Positions 42,301 to 50,496 of a DNA stretch of 64,000 bases are shown here, in pieces. The DNA comes from Pseudoxanthomonas winnipegensis. GTDB lineage: Bacteria > Pseudomonadota > Gammaproteobacteria > Xanthomonadales > Xanthomonadaceae. Location: assembly GCF_004283755.1 (NCBI RefSeq), contig NZ_SHMH01000003.1:310001-374000 (forward strand), written 5' to 3'. Numbering within the stretch: position 1 is the first letter of the stretch; each line of letters begins with the position of its first letter. The translations under genes were made by a program, and so were the position numbers. Below the pieces are notes generated by a model. It was given only the letters and a program-made list of their open reading frames with translations, was not told where the DNA came from and did not search any database.

Positions 42301-42489
42301 GGCGCCGGCGCCGAGGTGCGCGCGGCCACGGGCGTGACGGTGTTCGCTGGCATGCTGGGCGTGACCCTGTTCGGCCTGTTCCTGACCCCGGTGTTCTACG
42401 TGGCCCTGCGCAAGCTGTCCGGCCGTCAGCTGGTCCATCACGACGCGGCCCCGGCTCTGGCGCAGACCCATCCGCAAACCGCGCACTGA
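39307..42489 (+). CDS. RND efflux pump, MexF-like inner-membrane transporter
   Basis: The 1060-residue protein starts MNISRFFIDRPIFAAVLSIVI, the signature of HAE1-family transporters, has two large periplasmic loops and twelve membrane segments, and carries the proton-relay motif GIVVDDAIVVVENVER in TM4. Length and motifs agree with AcrB/MexF. It exports drugs by proton antiport. The adaptor is 174 bases upstream, with a repeat between; the ATG is chosen because the family begins exactly at this residue. No strong Shine-Dalgarno is present. Confidence 0.95.
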   Translation: MNISRFFIDRPIFAAVLSIVIFAAGLIALPLLPTGEYPEVVPPSVVVRTVYPGANPKVIAETVATPLEEQINGVENMMYLKSVAGSDGVLQMTVTFRPGTDADDAAVKVQNRVAQANARLPEDVRRQGVTVQKQSPTFLMVVHLTSPKGKYDSLYLRNYARLHVKDALARIQGVGDAQVFGGGDYAMRAWLDPERIAALGLNARDVVGAMREQNVQVSAGQLGAEPMPGSKFLTLINAQGRLRTEQEFGDIVLKTGSDGQVVRLRDVARLELGAGDYTLRSQLDGKNAVGIGIFQAPGANALQIRDEVIATMDELTKQFPEDVKYEAVYDTTIFVRDSISAVVHTLLEAVLLVVLVVILFLQTWRASIIPLIAVPVSVVGTFAALYLLGFSINTLTLFGLVLAIGIVVDDAIVVVENVERNIEEGLTPLAAAHQAMKEVSGPIIAIALVLCAVFVPMAFLSGVTGQFYKQFAVTIAISTVISAINSLTLSPALAARLLKGHDAPKDALSRGMERVFGRWVFRPFNHFFNRSSSRYQGTVSRILGRRGIVFGIYIVLLLATGVMFKAVPAGFIPTQDKMYLIAGVKLPEGASIERTDALLRKVSDIAMHTEGVSHSISFPGLNALQFTNTPNTGVVFLTLKPFAERHRSALEINAEINRKISSLGEGLTFSMMPPPILGLGNGNGYQMFIEDRGNLGYGALQNAVSQFQGAVSQVPGMSFPIGTYQANVPQLDAQVDRTKAKAQGVALTDLFDTLQTYLGSAYVNDFNQFGRTWQVIAQADAPYRETVEDIARLKVRNAAGQMVPVGSMVDIKQTYGPDPVLRYNGYPAADLAGEADARVLSSAEAMQKLTDLAAQVLPNGMHIEWTDLSYQQASQGKAAMVVFPLAVMLAFLVLAALYESWTLPLAVILIVPMTLLSALFGVWLSGGDNNVFVQVGLVVLMGLACKNAILIVEFARELELGGKGIVESALEACRLRLRPIVMTSIAFIAGTVPLVFSHGAGAEVRAATGVTVFAGMLGVTLFGLFLTPVFYVALRKLSGRQLVHHDAAPALAQTHPQTAH

Positions 42490-42528
42490 GCGCGTCCTTC
42501 CTTCTCGTTCCCAACACGGAGCTATGAC

Positions 42529-43275
42529 ATGAACACTTCCAAGAAGATCGCGCTGGTCACCGGCGCCACCCGCGGCATCGGCGCCGAGACCGTGCGCCAG
42601 CTGGCCCAGGCCGGCGTGCACGTGATCCTGGCCGGCCGCAGTCAGCAGGCTGCCGAGCAGGTCGCGCAGACGCTGCAGGCCGAGGGCCTGTCGGTTGAGG
42701 CGCTGCAGCTGGACGTCACCGACACGGCCAGCATCACCGCCGCGGTGCAGGCCGTGCAGGGCCGCCACGGCAAGCTGGACATCCTGATCAACAACGCCGG
42801 CATCGTCGCCGACGAGAGCGACAAGCTGCCCTCCGAGCAGTCGCTGCAGACCTGGCGCAAGACCTTCGACACCAACCTGTTCGGCCTGGTCGAGACCACC
42901 CAGGCGTTCCTGCCGCTGATCAAGGCCGCCGAGGCCGGGCGCATCGTCAACGTGTCCAGCGCGCTGGGCTCGCTGACCCTGCACAGCGACCCGGACTCGT
43001 TCATCTACCACTTCAAGATCCCGGCCTACGACGTGTCCAAGAGCGCGGTCAACGCCTGGACCATCCACCTGGCCTATGAGCTGCGCGACACGCCGGTCAA
43101 GGTCAACACCATCCATCCGGGCTACGTGAAGACCGAGATGAATTACAGCGACGGCGAGCAGCGCGGCGAGATCGACGTGCCGGAAGGCGCAAAGACCAGC
43201 GTGCAGATGGCGCTGATCGGCGCCGACGGCCCGACCGGAAGTTTCACTTACCTGGGACAGGTGCTGCCATGGTGA
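42529..43275 (+). CDS. SDR-family oxidoreductase
   Basis: The 248-residue protein is a complete classical short-chain dehydrogenase: TGATRGIGAETV for the cofactor, NNAGIVADES, the catalytic Ser in VNVSSALGSL, and YDVSKSAVN with the active Tyr and Lys. The Arg after the first glycines suggests NADP. It lies between pump and channel genes and overlaps the channel start by seven bases, so it is part of the operon. It may modify or protect against an aldehyde or quinone-like substrate of the pump, but that is inference. Confidence 0.9.
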   Translation: MNTSKKIALVTGATRGIGAETVRQLAQAGVHVILAGRSQQAAEQVAQTLQAEGLSVEALQLDVTDTASITAAVQAVQGRHGKLDILINNAGIVADESDKLPSEQSLQTWRKTFDTNLFGLVETTQAFLPLIKAAEAGRIVNVSSALGSLTLHSDPDSFIYHFKIPAYDVSKSAVNAWTIHLAYELRDTPVKVNTIHPGYVKTEMNYSDGEQRGEIDVPEGAKTSVQMALIGADGPTGSFTYLGQVLPW

Positions 43276-44762
43276 GGCATGTATTGGGCATCGGCGTCGC
43301 CTCGGCGCTGCTGGCCGCCTGCACGGTCGGGCCGGACTACGTGCGTGCCGATGCGCCGCGCGCGGAGACCTTCGTGCAGGCGCCGGTGACCGCGCAGGTC
43401 GCCGGCAGCGAGAGCACGGCCGAGCGCGAGTTCTGGCGGGCCTTCAACGATCCGCAGCTGTCCTCGCTTGTCGAACGCGCGCTGCTGCAGAACCACGATG
43501 TGCGTATCGCCCTGGCGCGCTACGACCAGGCCCGCGCGCTGTCCCGCGACGCCGGCTACGCGCGGCTGCCGCAGCTGGACGCCAATGCGCAGGCCGAGCG
43601 CGTGCGCAGCAGCGCCGACCAGGCGCCGGGCGTGGATCGCGATGGGCGCGACACGCACAACTACGTCGGCGGGCTGGGCGTGAGCTGGGAGCTGGATCTG
43701 TTCGGCCGCCTGCGGCGCGCCAGCGAAGCCAGCCGCGCCGATGCGCAGGCGGCCTCGGCCGACCTGGCCGCCATGCAGGTGGCCATCGCCGCCAGCGTGG
43801 CGCAGGGCTGGTTCGAACTGCGCGGCCTGCAGTCGCAGCTGGACATCGCCCGCGAGAACGCCGCCACGCAGGAGCGCACGCTCAAGCTGCTGCAGGCGCG
43901 CACGGAGGCCGGCTTCAGCGATGCCTTCGACGTGGACCGCGGCCGCGCACAGCTGGAAGCCACGCTGGCGCGGATTCCCTCGCTGGAAGCGGCCGAGGCC
44001 GTGGCGGCCAACCGCATCGCGGTGCTGGTGGGCGCCACGCCGGAGTCGATGGCCGCCGAGCTGATGACCAGCGGCGCCTTGCCGACCCTGCCGGCGGCGC
44101 CGCTGCCGGGCACGCCGTCGGACCTGCTGCGTCGCCGTCCGGACGTGGCGGCGGCCGAGCGTCGGGTGGCCGCGGCCACCGCGCGCGTCGGCGTGGCCAC
44201 GGCGGATCTGTTCCCGCGCTTCAGCCTGGGGGCCTTGTTCGGCACGCAGGCGCTGGGCAGCGGCGCGTTGTTCACCCGCGACAGCGAGACGCGCGTGCTG
44301 TCACTGGGCCTGGACGGCGGTTTCCTCAACGTGGGCCGCGTGCGTGCGCGCATTGCGGCGGCGAACGCGCAGACCGCGCAGGACCTGGCGGCCTATCAGC
44401 AGACCGTGCTGCGCGCGCTGGAGGACACCGAGAACGCGCTGGTGCGGGTGGATCGCAGCCGGACCGAATCGGCCCATCTGGACCAGGCCGCGCAGGCCGG
44501 CACGCGCGCCGCGCAGGTGGCCCGCCTGCGGCTGGACAACGGCGGGATCGACACGCTGGACATGCTCGAGGCCGAGCGCACGCGCCTGGACAGCCAGGAC
44601 GCGGCGATCCAGGGCCGCGTGCGCAGCGGCGTGGCGATGGTGCAGCTGTACGCTGCGCTGGCCGGCGGCTGGCCCGAGTACGTCGCGGCCGAAAGCCTGC
44701 CGCCGCCGTCGCCGGGCGCGGCGGCGGAGGGGCGGGCGGTGGCGCTGCAGGAGGTGCGGTGA
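43269..44762 (+). CDS. RND outer-membrane factor, OprN/NodT-type lipoprotein
   Basis: The 497-residue precursor has a lipobox with Cys18 (SALLAACTVGPDY), the hallmark CTVGPDY start of NodT-type channels, and two repeated OEP helical domains (LEHNHDVRIALARYDQARAL-like and RRPDVAAAERRVAAATARVGVATADLFPRFSLGA). It forms the trimeric outer-membrane exit duct. Its start overlaps the SDR gene. A hairpin at 44772-44798 follows and probably ends the operon. Confidence 0.92.
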   Translation: MVRHVLGIGVASALLAACTVGPDYVRADAPRAETFVQAPVTAQVAGSESTAEREFWRAFNDPQLSSLVERALLQNHDVRIALARYDQARALSRDAGYARLPQLDANAQAERVRSSADQAPGVDRDGRDTHNYVGGLGVSWELDLFGRLRRASEASRADAQAASADLAAMQVAIAASVAQGWFELRGLQSQLDIARENAATQERTLKLLQARTEAGFSDAFDVDRGRAQLEATLARIPSLEAAEAVAANRIAVLVGATPESMAAELMTSGALPTLPAAPLPGTPSDLLRRRPDVAAAERRVAAATARVGVATADLFPRFSLGALFGTQALGSGALFTRDSETRVLSLGLDGGFLNVGRVRARIAAANAQTAQDLAAYQQTVLRALEDTENALVRVDRSRTESAHLDQAAQAGTRAAQVARLRLDNGGIDTLDMLEAERTRLDSQDAAIQGRVRSGVAMVQLYAALAGGWPEYVAAESLPPPSPGAAAEGRAVALQEVR

Positions 44763-44771
44763 TCGGGCTTT

Positions 44772-44798
44772 GGTGGCGGTGACGAAGTTACCGCCACC
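44772..44798 (+). terminator. Probable terminator of efflux operon
   Basis: GGTGGCGGTGAC (44772-44783) and GTTACCGCCACC (44787-44798) form a twelve-pair stem with one G-T pair and a GAA loop, nine bases after the stop. There is no T run. Confidence 0.6.
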
Positions 44799-44902
44799 GC
44801 ACGGCCTTAAGGCGTTTTGCCTGTTGCGCTAGCGCGCGTGCAGATTTGGAGGCCGAAGCACGCATGCAGGTCCGGAGGCCGAGGAGGGCCCGGCATCATG
44901 AT

Positions 44903-44964
44903 GGAGCCGCCATGGCGGCGAGTGGCTTCATCGGTAGAGCCTCATCGCCGCCATGGCGGCTCCC
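44903..44964. repeat. Palindromic repeat family 2, copy 2
   Basis: GGAGCCGCCATGGCGGCGA and CGCCGCCATGGCGGCTCC face each other across a 20-base centre. It is directly followed by a family 1 copy. Confidence 0.85.
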
Positions 44965-44967
44965 GCG

Positions 44968-45063
44968 TGTAGAGCGGAGCTTGCTCCGCTGGGGCCTTCC
45001 CATGATCCGGCCGAAGAGCAGCGGAGTCCCCAAAAGGGGATTGCCACAAGCTCCGCTCTACAG
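44968..45063. repeat. Palindromic repeat family 1, copy 2
   Basis: The arms TGTAGAGCGGAGC and GCTCCGCTCTACA match copies 1 and 3; the right half is enlarged and altered (GCGGAGTCCCCAAAAGGGG). Confidence 0.85.
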
Positions 45064-45080
45064 GCATGCCGCTGAGATTT

Positions 45081-45100
45081 GAGGAGACAGTTGCTCCCAC
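45081..45100. repeat. 20-base repeat shared with 50378-50397
   Basis: GAGGAGACAGTTGCTCCCAC is an exact inverse copy of the sequence at 50378-50397; both lie next to family 1 repeats. Confidence 0.85.
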
Positions 45101-45329
45101 TACAGCAGAAGGCGCGGAATGGCCGAAACGCGCGGGGCTATCGCCGAGCCGAGAAACGGCGCCTTCCCTTTCGCGCAGCGAAGGGGGAGGTTGGGAGGGG
45201 GTGCTTTTGTTTTTGCTTTTGCCGTTGCCATTGCCGCTGCCCTTACCGCGAAAAGCGAACCTTCCGCTAAACCGCTAGCCGCGACTTCAAGCTCCCCTTG
45301 GCCTGCGGCCAAAGGGAAGGGCAAATCAC

Positions 45330-45929
45330 TCAGCCATGCAGCTTGATCGCGGTCTGCGCCACGCGCTGGCCCTGGTAGCGGGCGCCGTCCAGGTCGATCA
45401 TGGAGGGCTGGCGCGCGCCGTCGCCGCCGGCCAGGGTGGTGGCGCCGTAGGGTGCGCCGCCGGCGACCTCGTCCAGCGTCATCATCTCCTTGAAGCCGTA
45501 GTCCAGGCCCACGACCACCATGCCGAAGTGCAGCAGGTTGGTGATGATCGAGAACAGCGTGGTCTCCTGGCCGCCGTGCTGGGTGGCGGTGGAGGTGAAG
45601 GCCGCGCCGACCTTGCCGTGCAGGGCGCCCTTGGCCCACAGGCCGCCGGCCTGGTCGAGGAAGTTGGCCATCTGCGAGGCCATGCGGCCGAAGCGCGTGC
45701 CCACGCCGATCACGATGGCGTCGTACTGCGCCAGCTCATCGATCCTGGCGATCGGCGCGGCCTGGTCGAGCTTGTAATGCGAGGCCTTGGCCACCTCCTC
45801 GGGCACCAGCTCGGGTACGCGCTTGATGTCCACCTGCGCGCCGGCGCTGCGCGCGCCTTCGGCGACGGCCTGGGCCATCGCTTCGATGTGCCCGTAGGCG
45901 GAGTAGTACAGGACGAGGACCTTGGCCAT
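45330..45929 (-). CDS. wrbA: NAD(P)H:quinone oxidoreductase WrbA
   Basis: The 199-residue flavodoxin-like protein begins [18 protein letters not shown] (FMN phosphate site) and has [48 protein letters not shown], the WrbA signature. It reduces quinones with two electrons, which avoids semiquinone radicals. It is a single gene on the minus strand; the acyl-CoA-binding protein gene lies 62 bases upstream, on the same strand. The length agrees with E. coli WrbA (198). Confidence 0.95.
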   Translation of the reverse strand: MAKVLVLYYSAYGHIEAMAQAVAEGARSAGAQVDIKRVPELVPEEVAKASHYKLDQAAPIARIDELAQYDAIVIGVGTRFGRMASQMANFLDQAGGLWAKGALHGKVGAAFTSTATQHGGQETTLFSIITNLLHFGMVVVGLDYGFKEMMTLDEVAGGAPYGATTLAGGDGARQPSMIDLDGARYQGQRVAQTAIKLHG

Positions 45930-45991
45930 GGCACGCGACTCGCTTTTTCGAAGGAAGCGCGGACCGTAGCAGGGCCTGGCGTCAGGTCACG

Positions 45992-46276
45992 TCATCGCCG
46001 CGTCGCGCCGCCGGCCTCGTCGAGCAGTTCGCGTACCAGCGTCACATAACGGCGCTGCGCGATCTCCTGCGCGGTGCCGCGCAGGCGCTCCCACGCCTCG
46101 TACTTGGCGCTGCCGACGTAGTCGAAGAAGCCCGGCTTGTTGCCGTGCACATCGCCCTCGGTGCCTTGCTTGTACAGCCCGTACAGGCGCAGCAAGGTGT
46201 CGTTGTCGGGCCGTTCGGGCAGGGTCTGGACGTCCAGCGTGGCCTGTTCGAATTCGGTGGCGGCGATCTGGGCCAT
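45992..46276 (-). CDS. Acyl-CoA-binding protein
   Basis: The 94-residue four-helix protein shows the ACBP motifs LLRLYGLYKQGTEGDVHGNKPGFFDYVGSAKYEAWERLRGTAQEIAQRRYV. It binds long-chain acyl-CoA and buffers the cytoplasmic pool. ATG 46276 is preferred over a TTG fifteen bases upstream, because GGAAC lies at a fair distance and the family starts close to this point. Bacterial ACBPs are patchy in distribution but common in Xanthomonadaceae. Confidence 0.92.
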   Translation of the reverse strand: MAQIAATEFEQATLDVQTLPERPDNDTLLRLYGLYKQGTEGDVHGNKPGFFDYVGSAKYEAWERLRGTAQEIAQRRYVTLVRELLDEAGGATRR

Positions 46277-46360
46277 GGCGCCCGGTTCCAAGGTGGGGAA
46301 CGCGCGATCTGAGCACGCCGGCCCGCGCCGGTCACGTTGCGCTGCACAGCGCCGCGCGCT

Positions 46361-46753
46361 TCAGCGCGGCACGCGGACCATGCGCTGCAGCAGGTGCTCG
46401 ACGATGTTTTCGGGCTGGCTGGTGCGGCCCACGTGGGTAGGCGAGACCTGGACGATGGCGCTGCGCCGGGCGGTGAGGAAGTGGAAGCGCGCGCGCGGCG
46501 GCAGCTGCGCCACCGGGCCGGCGCCCGCATCGCCGCGACACACCGCCACCAGCGCGTCCAGCCAGGCGCGCGTGGTCTCCAGGTCCAGGGCCGGGGCGAA
46601 GGCGCGCAGGCGCGTTTCGTCGATCTCCACCGCGGCCTGCAGCTGGCGCGCACCGGGGCAGGAGACGATCACCCCGACGTTGATGAACTCCTCGCGCTCC
46701 ACCCGCGGCACCACGCGGATGACCGCATAGTCATACGTGTGCAGCGTGGGCAT
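46361..46753 (-). CDS. DUF3037 family protein, partner of HipA-like kinase
   Basis: The 130-residue product starts MPTLHTYDYAVIRVVPRVEREEFINVGVIVSCP, the DUF3037 signature, followed by DLETTRAWLDALVAVCRG and LPPRARFHFLTARRSAIVQVSPTHVGRTSQPE. Its function is unknown. Its start lies 23 bases inside the end of the HipA-like kinase gene, so the two are translated together. This pair is found together in many bacteria, which points to a shared system, possibly toxin-antitoxin-like, though no DNA-binding domain is seen here. Confidence 0.85.
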   Translation of the reverse strand: MPTLHTYDYAVIRVVPRVEREEFINVGVIVSCPGARQLQAAVEIDETRLRAFAPALDLETTRAWLDALVAVCRGDAGAGPVAQLPPRARFHFLTARRSAIVQVSPTHVGRTSQPENIVEHLLQRMVRVPR

Positions 46754-47528
46754 CGATGGCCTCCTGCACGAAGGCGGCGCGCGCGTCGCGGCGCCGCTTG
46801 AGGTAGTCGACATAGGCCTGGCGATGCGCGGCCACGTCCGCGAAGAACGGCTCGCCCTCCAGCCAGGCGTCGGGCACGGCCGCGGCGATGCGCTCGATCA
46901 GCGCATCGGTCAGCCGCGGCGCCAGTTCGGCATCGGCCTGGGCGATCTGGTCGGCGAAGGGCAGCAGCACATGGTCGCGGATCAGCACGAACGGGCGCTC
47001 GCAGGCCTGGCCGGCGTGCTCCCAATCATGGTGGAAGTACAGCGCCGCGCCGTGATCGATCAGCCAGGGCCGGCGATGCCAGACCATCAGGTTGGGATTG
47101 CGCGCGGTGCGGTCGACGTTGCTGATGAAGGCGTCGAACCAGACGATGCGCGAGGCCAGCTGCGCCTCGACCGCCATCGCCGCCGGGTCGTAGTTGAGCG
47201 CGCCGGGCAGGTAGTCCAGGCCCAGGTTGAGGCCTTCGCTGGCGCGGATCAGGTCCTGGATCTCCGGATCGGGCTCGGTGCGGGCGAACTCGCGATCCAG
47301 CTCGACCAGCGCGATCTCGGGCACCGGCAGCTCCAGCGCACGCGCCAGCTCGCCGGCGATCAGCTCGGCGACCAGCGCCTTGGGCCCTTGCCCGGCGCCG
47401 CGGAACTTGAGCACGTACAGCCCGTCGTCGTCGGCCTCCACCACGGCCGGCAGCGAGCCGCCTTCGCGCAGCGGGGTGACGTAGCGCGTGGCCTGGACGG
47501 TCTTCAGTGGCAGGGCGGCGGGCGACAT
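46731..47528 (-). CDS. HipA-like kinase
   Basis: The 265-residue protein has the HipA-type kinase core: LYVLKFRGAGQGPKALVAELIAGELAR (nucleotide-binding Lys and Glu), WFDAFISNVDRTARNPNLM (catalytic Asp and Asn) and WLIDHGAALYFHH (metal-binding Asp). It is much shorter than HipA (440) and lacks the N-terminal lobe. HipA phosphorylates glutamyl-tRNA synthetase and causes persistence; the target of this short type is not known. There is no HipB-like antitoxin gene beside it; the DUF3037 gene takes that position. ATG 47528 is chosen because the conserved part follows closely. Confidence 0.85.
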   Translation of the reverse strand: MSPAALPLKTVQATRYVTPLREGGSLPAVVEADDDGLYVLKFRGAGQGPKALVAELIAGELARALELPVPEIALVELDREFARTEPDPEIQDLIRASEGLNLGLDYLPGALNYDPAAMAVEAQLASRIVWFDAFISNVDRTARNPNLMVWHRRPWLIDHGAALYFHHDWEHAGQACERPFVLIRDHVLLPFADQIAQADAELAPRLTDALIERIAAAVPDAWLEGEPFFADVAAHRQAYVDYLKRRRDARAAFVQEAIDAHAAHV

Positions 47529-47698
47529 GGCCGGCAAGCCTAGCCGATGGACCGCGATTCGGGGGGAAAGCCGCACGCCGCGGCGAGGTCACCGGCCCTG
47601 ACTTTCGGCCCAGAGAAGGCGCGCTAGGCCGGTGCTAGAGTCGGGCGGCTGCGTGGCGTCGCTGCGCGGCAGCGTCCTTTTCGCCCTCGGGGAATGAC

Positions 47699-50179
47699 AT
47701 GCAGCTTCAAGGAAAGTGCTGGTCGACGGCGCTGGCCGCCGGCCTGATCGCCCTCTGCGCCACCGGCCCGGCCCTGGCCGGCTACGACGCGCCGCCCGAA
47801 CACCTGCTCAAGGTGCTCAAGGCGCCGCCGCCGCCTACGCCCAGCGTCGATCCCACCGGCCAGCGCCTGTTGCTGACCACCGCGCAGACCTATCCGTCCA
47901 TCGAGCGCGTCGCGCGGCCGTACTACAAGCTGGCCGGCGTGCGTCTGGAGCCGGCCAACCGCAGCCGCCACGACACCCAGGCCGGCTACGGCATTCCCGC
48001 CTGCGTGGCCGACTTCACCCTGGTGGACATCGCCAGCGGCCAGACGCGCAAGGTCGCGCTGCCCGCCGGCGCCTGCCCGGGCGCGGCGATGTGGTCGCCG
48101 GACGGCACCCAGTTCGCCTTCCAGAACGTCACCCCGACCTCGGTCGAGCTGTGGCTGGGCGATGCGCGCAGCGGCCAGGCCCATCCGGTGCCGGGCGTGG
48201 CGCTCAACCCGATCTTCAACAGCGCCGTGCAGTGGCTGGACGGCAGCAAGACCCTGCTGGTCAAGCGCGTGCCCGCCGGCCAGGGCGCCGCGCCGGTCGA
48301 CGACGGCGCCTCCGGGCCGGACATCCAGCAGTCGCTGGGCGGGCAGGGCGAGAGCAGCACCTACGAGGCGCGCGACACGCTCAAGAGCCCGCTGGACGAA
48401 GCGCGCTTCGTCTACTACGGCACCTCGCAGCTGGCGGTGGTCGATGCCGCCAGCGGCCAGGTGCGCGATGTCGGCGCACCGGCGATCTACGACGACGTCG
48501 ACGGCGCGCCCGATGGCGTGCACGTGCGCACCGAGGCGATCCAGGCGCCGTACTCGCATGCGGTGACCTACCAGCGCTTCGCCCGCGATGTGGCGGTGCT
48601 GTACGTGTCCAGCGGCAAGTCCACGCTGATCGCGCGGCTGCCGCTGGCCGACCGCGTGCCGGTGCACGGCGTGCCCGAAGGCCCGCGCGAGTTCGGCTGG
48701 CGCGCCACCGAGCCGGCCACGCTGCTCTACGCCGAGGCGCTGGACAAGGGCGACTGGAACGTCACCGTGCCGCATCGCGACCGCGTGCTGATGCGCAAGG
48801 CGCCGTTCACCGCCGCGCCGGTGGAAGTCACGCGCACGGCGCAGCGCTTCGCCGGCTATGCCTTCACCGCGCAGCCGGGCGTGTCGTTCCAGTTCGAGTC
48901 CGACGAGAACCGCCACTGGCAGACCACGCGCATCGTGGACATCGACAAGCCGGGCGATCCGGGCCGCGTGCTGTGGGACATGTCCAGCGACGAGCTGTAC
49001 AAGGACCCGGGCATGTTCGTGTACCGGCGCCTGCCCAACGGCGCGGTCGTGGTGCGCCAGGACGGCAACCGCGTGTTCCTGCGCGGGCAGGGCGCCTCGC
49101 CCCAGGGCGACCGGCCGTTCCTGGACCGGCTGGACCTGGATTCGCTGAAGAGCGAGCGCCTGTTCCGCAGCGGCACCGACGACTACGACCAGTTCCTCGG
49201 CTTCACCGCCGCCGCGGGCCAGTTCCTGACCTGGCACCAGTCGCTGATGGATCCGCCCAACGCCTACCTGCGCACGCTGGGCCAGCCGCTGGCCGACGCG
49301 GCCGAAGGGGAGGCGCAGTTCGCCTCGCAGGGCAGCGCGCTGACGCATCTGCCCGACCCGACCCCGGAAGTGCGCCAGATCAAGAAGCGCCTGGTCACCT
49401 ACAAGCGCGCCGACGGGCTGGACCTGTCCTTCACCCTCTACACCCCGCCTGGTTACAAGGAAGGCACGCGCCTGCCGGCGGTGCTGTATGCGTATCCGGC
49501 CGACTTCGCCTCCAGCGCGCAGGCCGGGCAGGTGAGCGGGTCGCAGAACACCTTCACCCGCCTGCCGTACTACCGCCTGCTGCTGCTGGCCGGCTACGCG
49601 ATCATCGACAACGCCAGCTTCCCCATCGTCGGCGATCCCAAGACCGCCTACGACACCTACCTGGAGCAGCTCACCGCCGACGCCAAGGCGGCGGTGGACA
49701 AGGCGGTGGAACTGGGCGTGGTCGACCGCGATCGCATCGGCGTCACCGGCCACAGCCACGGCGCGCTGATGACGGCCAACCTGATCGCGCACACCGATCT
49801 GTTCCGCGCCGGCATGGCCACCAGCGGTTCGTACAACAAGACCTTCACCCCGTTCGGCTTCCAGAACGAGCGCCGCTCGCTGTGGCAGGCGCGCGATGTG
49901 TACCTGAAGGCCTCGCCGTACTTCTACGCCGACAAGATCAAGCTCCCGCTGCTGCTGATGCACGGCGAGGACGACGCCAACCCCGGCACCGAGCCGTTCC
50001 AGTCGATCAAGCTCTACCAGGCCATCCGCGGCAACGGCGGCACCACCCGCCTGGTCATGCTGCCGCACGAACCGCACTGGTACACCGCCCTGGAGTCCAA
50101 CGCCCATGAGGTCTACGAGATGCTCAACTGGTTCGACACCTACGTGAAGCCAGCCAAGCCGGTAAAGCCGGCGAAGTAG
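47699..50179 (+). CDS. Secreted S9-family peptidase, glutamyl-endopeptidase-like
   Basis: The 826-residue precursor has a signal peptide (LAAGLIALCATGPALAG). A beta-propeller-like region fills residues 40-570, and the alpha/beta-hydrolase part contains Ser686 in GHSHGALM, Asp758/759 in HGEDDANP and His792 in PHEPHWY. The GHSHG motif is that of prolyl oligopeptidase relatives active as glutamyl endopeptidases in plants and Xanthomonadaceae. It would cut peptides in the periplasm. It is transcribed alone, with a strong terminator 25 bases after the stop. Confidence 0.88.
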   Translation: MQLQGKCWSTALAAGLIALCATGPALAGYDAPPEHLLKVLKAPPPPTPSVDPTGQRLLLTTAQTYPSIERVARPYYKLAGVRLEPANRSRHDTQAGYGIPACVADFTLVDIASGQTRKVALPAGACPGAAMWSPDGTQFAFQNVTPTSVELWLGDARSGQAHPVPGVALNPIFNSAVQWLDGSKTLLVKRVPAGQGAAPVDDGASGPDIQQSLGGQGESSTYEARDTLKSPLDEARFVYYGTSQLAVVDAASGQVRDVGAPAIYDDVDGAPDGVHVRTEAIQAPYSHAVTYQRFARDVAVLYVSSGKSTLIARLPLADRVPVHGVPEGPREFGWRATEPATLLYAEALDKGDWNVTVPHRDRVLMRKAPFTAAPVEVTRTAQRFAGYAFTAQPGVSFQFESDENRHWQTTRIVDIDKPGDPGRVLWDMSSDELYKDPGMFVYRRLPNGAVVVRQDGNRVFLRGQGASPQGDRPFLDRLDLDSLKSERLFRSGTDDYDQFLGFTAAAGQFLTWHQSLMDPPNAYLRTLGQPLADAAEGEAQFASQGSALTHLPDPTPEVRQIKKRLVTYKRADGLDLSFTLYTPPGYKEGTRLPAVLYAYPADFASSAQAGQVSGSQNTFTRLPYYRLLLLAGYAIIDNASFPIVGDPKTAYDTYLEQLTADAKAAVDKAVELGVVDRDRIGVTGHSHGALMTANLIAHTDLFRAGMATSGSYNKTFTPFGFQNERRSLWQARDVYLKASPYFYADKIKLPLLLMHGEDDANPGTEPFQSIKLYQAIRGNGGTTRLVMLPHEPHWYTALESNAHEVYEMLNWFDTYVKPAKPVKPAK

Positions 50180-50203
50180 GAGGCGGCTTAGGGGGCGTTG
50201 AGA

Positions 50204-50240
50204 CGAAGGCGGCATCGGACGATGCCGCCTTCGTTGTTTT
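50204..50240 (+). terminator. Intrinsic terminator of S9 peptidase gene
   Basis: CGAAGGCGGCATC (50204-50216), loop GGAC and GATGCCGCCTTCG (50221-50233) form a 13-pair stem followed by TTGTTTTTG. Confidence 0.92.
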
Positions 50241-50377
50241 TGCTTCTTGTTGGCGCGCAGGGTGGGTGCACGGACTTCGCCAACCGGCCTCGACCCGGCC
50301 GGGCGCGGCTCCTCGGCTCGGTCCGCCATCCAGGGCCGCCTCTGAGATGGGGTGGATTGACCGCGCTTCATGCTGCG

Positions 50378-50397
50378 GTGGGAGCAACTGTCTCCTC
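50378..50397. repeat. 20-base repeat, inverse of 45081-45100
   Basis: GTGGGAGCAACTGTCTCCTC is the exact reverse complement of 45081-45100 and again precedes a family 1 element. Confidence 0.85.
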
Positions 50398-50417
50398 AAC
50401 TCCAGCAGCCGCACTTC

Positions 50418-50494
50418 TGTAGAGCGGAGCTCGCTCCGCTGCGGCCTTCCCCACGAACCGAACGAAGAGCAGCGGAGCGAGCTCCGCTCTACAG
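50418..50494. repeat. Palindromic repeat family 1, copy 3
   Basis: TGTAGAGCGGAGCTCGCTCCGCT and AGCGGAGCGAGCTCCGCTCTACA flank a 30-base centre; both arms carry the same change (TC for TT in the loop), evidence of compensating change. Confidence 0.88.
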
Positions 50495-50496
50495 AT

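Larger units (their letters stand above)
44799..45329. other. Repeat-filled gap before wrbA
   Basis: Between the efflux operon and the wrbA stop there is no supported gene. The stretch carries repeat family 2 (44903-44964), family 1 (44968-45063), a 20-base unit shared with 50378-50397, and a T/G-rich tract (45204-45240). Confidence 0.6.

Noticed and set aside
37858-43116. Minus-strand open frame of 1752 codons across the efflux operon
   Set aside because: It is antisense to well-supported pump genes, is made of low-complexity Gly/Arg/His/Ala sequence, and arises from high GC at third positions.
47624-50371. Minus-strand open frame of 915 codons across the S9 peptidase
   Set aside because: Same shadow effect; the plus strand has signal peptide and catalytic triad, the minus strand no domain.
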